A stretch of 64,000 nucleotides of DNA from NCBI RefSeq assembly GCF_918698005.1, contig NZ_CAKKLJ010000003.1, positions 352,609 through 416,608 of the forward strand. Direction: 5' to 3'. Shown here in pieces: positions 60,322-64,000 of the stretch. Under the pieces are notes generated by a model. It searched no databases. It saw nothing but the letters and a program-made list of their open reading frames with translations, and was not told where the DNA came from. The first letter of the stretch is position 1, and every line of letters begins with the position of its first letter. The DNA is from Microbacterium sp. Bi121 (GTDB lineage Bacteria; Actinomycetota; Actinomycetes; Actinomycetales; Microbacteriaceae). The position numbers and the translations under genes are program-made.

Positions 60322-60831
60322 TCAGGGACGGACGAAGCGGACCTCGGTCAGCGTCTCGCCCAGGAAGGGCTCGGTGTGCGATGCGCCGTCGAGGTGGAAG
60401 CCGTTGCGCTCGTAGAAGCGGTGCGCGCGAGGGTTGTCCTCGGCGACCCACAGGTAGAGCGGGGCATCCTTCTCGACGGCTGCGTCGAAGAGCTTCTGGC
60501 CGAGGCCGGTGGAGTGCCATTCGTGCAGCAGGTAGATGAAGTACAGCTCGCGGAACGCCGGAGCATCCTTGTCGCGAGCAGGACCCGATCCGACGAAGCC
60601 GACGATCTCGCCGTCCACGAGCGCGGCGCGCATCGTGAAATCATCACCCTGCGCAGCCCAGTGCGTCCAGAGCTCCGCCATGCGACGGGGTGACACGCGC
60701 TCGAGAGCGGCCTTGCTGATCAGGTGGTCGTAGGTCTCGTGCCAGCACTTGGCGTGCACGCGCCCCAGGGCTTCCGCATCCACATCACGGACCGGACGGA
60801 CAATGACTTCAGGCTGGGCTTCGGCGCTCAT
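60322..60831 (-). CDS. GNAT family N-acetyltransferase
   Basis: 169-aa acetyltransferase. Motif A is LYFIYLLHEWHSTGLGQKLFDAAV and motif B is WVAEDNPRAHRFYERNGFHLDG. ATG 60831 is chosen: minus-strand TAGAGT lies 7 nt before it, so it is probably leaderless. A longer frame to 60918 has no support. Acceptor unknown. Confidence 0.87.
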   Translation of the reverse strand: MSAEAQPEVIVRPVRDVDAEALGRVHAKCWHETYDHLISKAALERVSPRRMAELWTHWAAQGDDFTMRAALVDGEIVGFVGSGPARDKDAPAFRELYFIYLLHEWHSTGLGQKLFDAAVEKDAPLYLWVAEDNPRAHRFYERNGFHLDGASHTEPFLGETLTEVRFVRP

Positions 60832-60962
60832 GCCCGTGACTCTACGCGCGCCCTCTGCTAACGGGAAATCGAGAGAGGATGAACGGGAATTCGGGTGACG
60901 CGACTGTGGGAAGTCCACAAACGTCTCCGCTCATCGTGCGCCTCTGGCTACCATCAGAGATC

Positions 60963-61523
60963 GTGAACGTGATCTGGCGAACCCTGTTTGTGATGTGGCG
61001 TGCGCGCCGTCGAGCCCGAAGCGAAGGCCGCCTCGCTCCGACGGAGATCAGCCGCATCCGCGTGACGACGCTGCCCACAGACCTCGACATCCTCCGCCAT
61101 ATGAACAACGGCCGCTATCTGTCGCTGTTCGATCTGGGTCGCTGGGATCTGCTGGTGCGCACCGGGATGCTGGACGTGATGAAGCGCAACAATTGGTATG
61201 CGGTCGTCTCATCGGAGACGATCACTTTCCGCAAGTCGCTCGAGCTCTGGCAGCGGTTCGACGTCGAGTCGCGCTTGATCGGCCACGACGACAAGGCGAT
61301 CTACCTGGAGCACCGGGCGGTCGTCGACGGCGAGGTCTACGCGCGGGCGATCATCCGCAGCCGCATGCTGAAGCGCAGCGGCGGCACCCTGTCGCACGAA
61401 GAGCTGTTCGGGGCCGTCGGGCGACCGGAGGGCATCCCCGAGATCGAGCCGTGGGTGCACGACTGGGCGGATGCCACTTCCCTCCCGCCGACCAGAGCCG
61501 AAGCTCCGAGCATCTGGAACTGA
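60963..61523 (+). CDS. acyl-CoA thioesterase-like hotdog protein (4HBT/Them6-like)
   Basis: 186 aa. The hotdog core shows LPTDLDILRHMNNGRYLSLFDLGRWDLL and SSETITFRKSLELWQRF, as in 4HBT_2/Them6-like proteins. GTG 60963 follows TACCAT by 8 nt (leaderless type); the frame extends further upstream to 60879 without support. Likely hydrolyses an acyl thioester. Confidence 0.83.
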   Translation: MNVIWRTLFVMWRARRRARSEGRLAPTEISRIRVTTLPTDLDILRHMNNGRYLSLFDLGRWDLLVRTGMLDVMKRNNWYAVVSSETITFRKSLELWQRFDVESRLIGHDDKAIYLEHRAVVDGEVYARAIIRSRMLKRSGGTLSHEELFGAVGRPEGIPEIEPWVHDWADATSLPPTRAEAPSIWN

Positions 61524-61589
61524 CCGGACTGCGCCTGGCGGCACCCCGGTCGACGGTTTAGGGTCGTGCGTGAGGGGAAGGAGCCACAC

Positions 61590-62012
61590 ATGTCCGATGA
61601 CCGCACGCACTCCGAACCGGGTGCTCAGCAGTACGGCGCTCCGGAGTTCCGCGATCCAGCGGACCCGTCGGCGCACCCCGGAGCATTCGTGCAGGGCAGC
61701 ATGCACGAGCAGTACCCCGGATACACCGGTCCGTCACCGTACCCACCGGCTCCCATCACGCAGAGCAACGGTCCTGGCGGGCTGGCGATCGCCGCGCTCG
61801 TCGTGGGCATCGCTGCCTTCATCTTCGGCTGGATCCCGTTCGCCGGGCTCATCCTCGCCGTTGTCGGCATCGTCCTCGGCATCCTCACGCTGCGCAAGCC
61901 TCGTGGCAAGGGCTTCGGGGTGACGGCACTGATCCTCTCGGGGCTGGCGGTGCTCACCGGACTCATGGTGCTGTTCCTCATCTTCATGTGGCTGCCGATG
62001 GCGTCGGCCTGA
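61590..62012 (+). CDS. DUF4190-type small membrane protein
   Basis: 140 aa: a polar Pro/Gly/Tyr-rich N-terminal half (about 1-60) and two hydrophobic segments (LAIAALVVGIAAFIFGWIPFAGLILAVVGIVLGIL and the last helix) of the DUF4190 type. AAGGAG is 7 nt before ATG 61590. Function not known. Confidence 0.78.
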   Translation: MSDDRTHSEPGAQQYGAPEFRDPADPSAHPGAFVQGSMHEQYPGYTGPSPYPPAPITQSNGPGGLAIAALVVGIAAFIFGWIPFAGLILAVVGIVLGILTLRKPRGKGFGVTALILSGLAVLTGLMVLFLIFMWLPMASA

Positions 62013-62054
62013 CGCACCCCGGCGGCAGCAGTGAGCGGGGCAGTGCCCACACGC

Positions 62055-62060
62055 TAATGT
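62055..62060 (+). promoter_or_regulatory. -10 box for a leaderless transcript
   Basis: TAATGT followed by 6 nt and the GTG at 62067; no ribosome site is present. Confidence 0.5.
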
Positions 62061-62066
62061 GAGCGT

Positions 62067-63467
62067 GTGCTGGCGATCCTGACGACTGCCGGGCGCGTGC
62101 TGTGGCGGCACTGGCCCGCGCTGATGGCGTGGTATCTGGCCGGCATCCTGGTGCACTACGTGGTCACTCAGACCGCGGGATACATCGGCGCCTCGTCGGC
62201 CACGCTCGGCTTCCTGGTGCTGCCGATCGCGATCCTCGCCCGGCTCGTCAGCCTGGTCGCGATGTTCCTGGTGCTGCGCGACGGTCTGCGCAACCTGCAG
62301 GAGGTCGCGCCGCTGCCGGAGTCCGCGGCGGAACGGCGACGAACGTTCCTCACGGCTCTGCTCGCCGGCATCCTGCCGTTCTTCGCGGTGTACTGGGCGC
62401 AGGGTCTGCTCGGGGAAGATGTGCGCGCGTACTCGTCGCGCGCCCTGGAGGTGCGCAGCGGCATCGTCGCGACGGCGATCTTCAACGGCGAGGATCCGGT
62501 CAGCGCGGATGACACCGTCCTCAACCTGCCGATCAACGTCTGGACGATCGCGATCATCGCAGTCGCGTTCGCGGGTCGGTGGGCATGGTCGAAGTGGTCG
62601 CCGAAGCTCGCTGCCTGGCTGTCGCCGGTCGCCGTGTACTTCGAGGTCGTGTGGGTGTTCTTCTCGGTCATGGTGATCGGCGACATCTTCGAGGCGATCA
62701 AGGGCTGGGTCGACAGCCGCGCGGCCATGGCGTTCCTCGAGTCGATCCGCGAGCAGGTTCTGGATGCCGTCGCGCCGTTGCGCTGGCTATGGGAGGGCGT
62801 CGGCTGGGTGCTCGCCGAAGCCGGACCCGTGCTGCTCGCCCCGCTCGCCTGGCTGACGATCGCCGGTGTGGTGTTCGGACAGGCGATCGTCGCCGAGAAG
62901 CTGCGGTTGGAGAGCCAACTCGTCTCGCGGTTCCGTGAGCACGCCAAGGCGATCCCGAATCCGGTAGTGCGACGGCTGCGCGATCTCGGCGACGAGCTCG
63001 GCGCCCGCTTCCGCCCGATCTGGCGCGCCCTCCTGCTGATGTGGCGCTCCGGTCCGCTGCTCGTCGCCTCGTACGCACTCGCCTACGTGGTGGTCAAGGC
63101 GCTCGAATCGCTCCTGTCATTCGGCGTCACCCGGCTCGTCGGCCCGCGCGAGTTCGTCTTCTGGGCCATCGCCATGCCCCTGGTGTCCCTGGTTCCGGTG
63201 CTGGTCATGGAACCGGTGCGCATCGCCGTCATCAGCGGTGCCTACGACGCGACGCTGGGTCGTCTTCGCCGCAAGCGCCAGGAGCTCGCCGACGACCCGA
63301 CGGTCTCGTCGGAGGAGTCGGAGATGCGAGCCGTCGCCGACGCAGCCGGCCTGTTGCCCGCAGTGGTGGACGCCGTCGCCGCGGCCGCCGTCGCCGCACC
63401 ACCCAGGGACGTCGTGGGCGGTCAGGGTTCGAACGAGAACCTGAGGAACGAGCCGCCGGCGTCGTAG
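62067..63467 (+). CDS. multi-pass membrane protein of unknown function
   Basis: 466 aa with about eight hydrophobic segments, amphipathic charged stretches between them (LRDGLRNLQEVAPL; KLRLESQLVSRFREHAKAI) and an Ala/Val-rich tail. I do not recognise a named domain; similar unnamed proteins are common in Microbacteriaceae. GTG start is leaderless. Its 3' end overlaps the convergent gene by 46 bp. Confidence 0.75.
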   Translation: MLAILTTAGRVLWRHWPALMAWYLAGILVHYVVTQTAGYIGASSATLGFLVLPIAILARLVSLVAMFLVLRDGLRNLQEVAPLPESAAERRRTFLTALLAGILPFFAVYWAQGLLGEDVRAYSSRALEVRSGIVATAIFNGEDPVSADDTVLNLPINVWTIAIIAVAFAGRWAWSKWSPKLAAWLSPVAVYFEVVWVFFSVMVIGDIFEAIKGWVDSRAAMAFLESIREQVLDAVAPLRWLWEGVGWVLAEAGPVLLAPLAWLTIAGVVFGQAIVAEKLRLESQLVSRFREHAKAIPNPVVRRLRDLGDELGARFRPIWRALLLMWRSGPLLVASYALAYVVVKALESLLSFGVTRLVGPREFVFWAIAMPLVSLVPVLVMEPVRIAVISGAYDATLGRLRRKRQELADDPTVSSEESEMRAVADAAGLLPAVVDAVAAAAVAAPPRDVVGGQGSNENLRNEPPAS

Positions 63468-64000
63468 GGTCGGACATCGACCCAGAACGGACCCTCTGCG
63501 TCATCCGGCACGACGAACGGCACGATCAGCTCGTAGTCTCCGGCTTCTGCGCTCAGACACGTCTCCGGTTCGTCGGGATCGGAGAGCAGCCCGATCTCGA
63601 GCCGCGTCGGAGTCCAGATGCGTCCGGTCGACTGCTCCACCAGCTTCGGGGTCTCGCAGCCGATTCCCTCGGTGCTCGCCTGCACGGGTATCGCGGCGGC
63701 GAGCAGACGCGTGCCGTCCGGCACGTCCAGCCCCGTGAGGTCGTCGATCTCGCCGCCGCGGATCGGCCCCCACGTGGCTCCGACGAAGTCGACCGTGTCG
63801 TCCTCCGCGACTGCGATGGCAGTGACGGCGCGGGCGCCGAAGCCGAAGTACTGGTACCACTCCTGCCATCCGATCGCTGCGGCGGTCATCGGCACGAGGA
63901 CGGCGACGCCGATCAGGGCCACCGCGTTGCGCCGCCACCAGGAGGGGGCTTTCGCCGCAGCGGCCGGCGTCTCAGAGCGCGCGGGGGACGGGGGTAGGGG
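63422..64000 (-). CDS. membrane-anchored hypothetical protein, 5' partial
   Basis: The frame is open to the right edge, so the start is probably outside. The visible part has a Pro/Ala-rich cytoplasmic lead, a WWRRN stop-transfer edge, one hydrophobic helix (AVALIGVAVLVPMTAAAIG) and an extracytoplasmic domain of about 150 residues with two Cys (GCETPK, ETCLSAE), which may form a disulfide. No known family is recognised. GTG 63922 would be an internal start and would cut off the anchor's charged flank. Confidence 0.68.
   Translation of the reverse strand, partial: PLPPSPARSETPAAAAKAPSWWRRNAVALIGVAVLVPMTAAAIGWQEWYQYFGFGARAVTAIAVAEDDTVDFVGATWGPIRGGEIDDLTGLDVPDGTRLLAAAIPVQASTEGIGCETPKLVEQSTGRIWTPTRLEIGLLSDPDEPETCLSAEAGDYELIVPFVVPDDAEGPFWVDVRPYDAGGSFLRFSFEP

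Noticed and set aside
1..64000. tRNA, rRNA, riboswitch or phage/plasmid modules
   Set aside because: No cloverleaf, rRNA-like or integrase/replication sequence was noticed by reading; short RNAs could still be missed without a covariance search.

Overview
This is a 64 kb piece of GC-rich bacterial chromosome. It looks like a high-GC actinobacterium of the Microbacteriaceae, most probably Microbacterium or a close relative. The grounds are the strong G/C third-position bias, the frequent GGATGCC/GGCATCC words, the many leaderless genes (a TAnnnT box 6-8 nt before ATG/GTG) and the gene families present. The genus is an inference from style, not from a marker gene. I see no rRNA, tRNA, CRISPR array, transposase, integrase or phage gene, and no gene-free stretch longer than 300 bases.

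Region 1 (1-20.9 kb) is a carbohydrate or polyol catabolic island. A ribose-type ABC importer (1069-3993) is followed by an SDR and two zinc-type polyol dehydrogenases, then an RpiR/SIS regulator. Next come a glycerol-kinase-like FGGY kinase, another dehydrogenase, an SDR, and a split transketolase co-translated with a HAD phosphatase. A UlaG-like lactonase, two paralogous shikimate-dehydrogenase-like proteins flanking a phosphotriesterase-fold lactonase-type hydrolase, a hydroxyacid dehydrogenase, a xylulokinase-like kinase and a cupin sugar-phosphate isomerase complete it. The parts suggest uptake, oxidation, phosphorylation, lactone opening and transketolase cleavage of an unusual sugar, polyol or cyclitol. 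The substrate cannot be read from the sequence. A 13-bp word shared by the importer promoter and the transketolase promoter is a candidate RpiR operator.

Region 2 (20.9-35.9 kb) is more ordinary. It holds a CGNR regulator and an EamA exporter on divergent overlapping promoters, a GntR/FCD regulator with the methylcitrate genes prpD-prpB-prpC, a monooxygenase-domain membrane protein, a thiolase, a secreted ScyD-like propeller, a valine/isobutyrate operon (mmsA, acyl-CoA dehydrogenase, mmsB, enoyl-CoA hydratase), a YdeI-like protein and a MarR regulator.

Region 3 (35.9-56.6 kb) is a second catabolic island, built around CoA thioesters. It has a cupin, a FAH-family hydrolase, an old-yellow-enzyme reductase, a TetR regulator, an AMP-forming acyl-CoA ligase, a biotin carboxylase alpha subunit, a CitE-like lyase, MaoC hydratases, an acyl-CoA dehydrogenase, SDR and EamA genes, an NTF2-like protein, a complete Liv-type ABC importer with a LivM-LivG fusion, an MBL hydrolase, the carboxylase beta subunit and two EthD proteins. 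Five copies of a 16-bp imperfect palindrome (RCGNACGNNYGYWYGY) lie before the OYE gene, tetR itself, the ligase, the Liv operon and the carboxylase beta gene. They suggest one TetR regulon for uptake and degradation of a branched or cyclic (perhaps isoprenoid-like) carboxylic acid.

Region 4 (56.7-64 kb) has etfB-etfA directly followed by a cytochrome b561-like membrane protein. Its long N-terminal linker carries a three-fold LRRGLPR...WPP repeat and in-frame translated REP-like DNA. The window ends with a GNAT acetyltransferase, a hotdog thioesterase, small membrane proteins and a protein that runs off the right edge.
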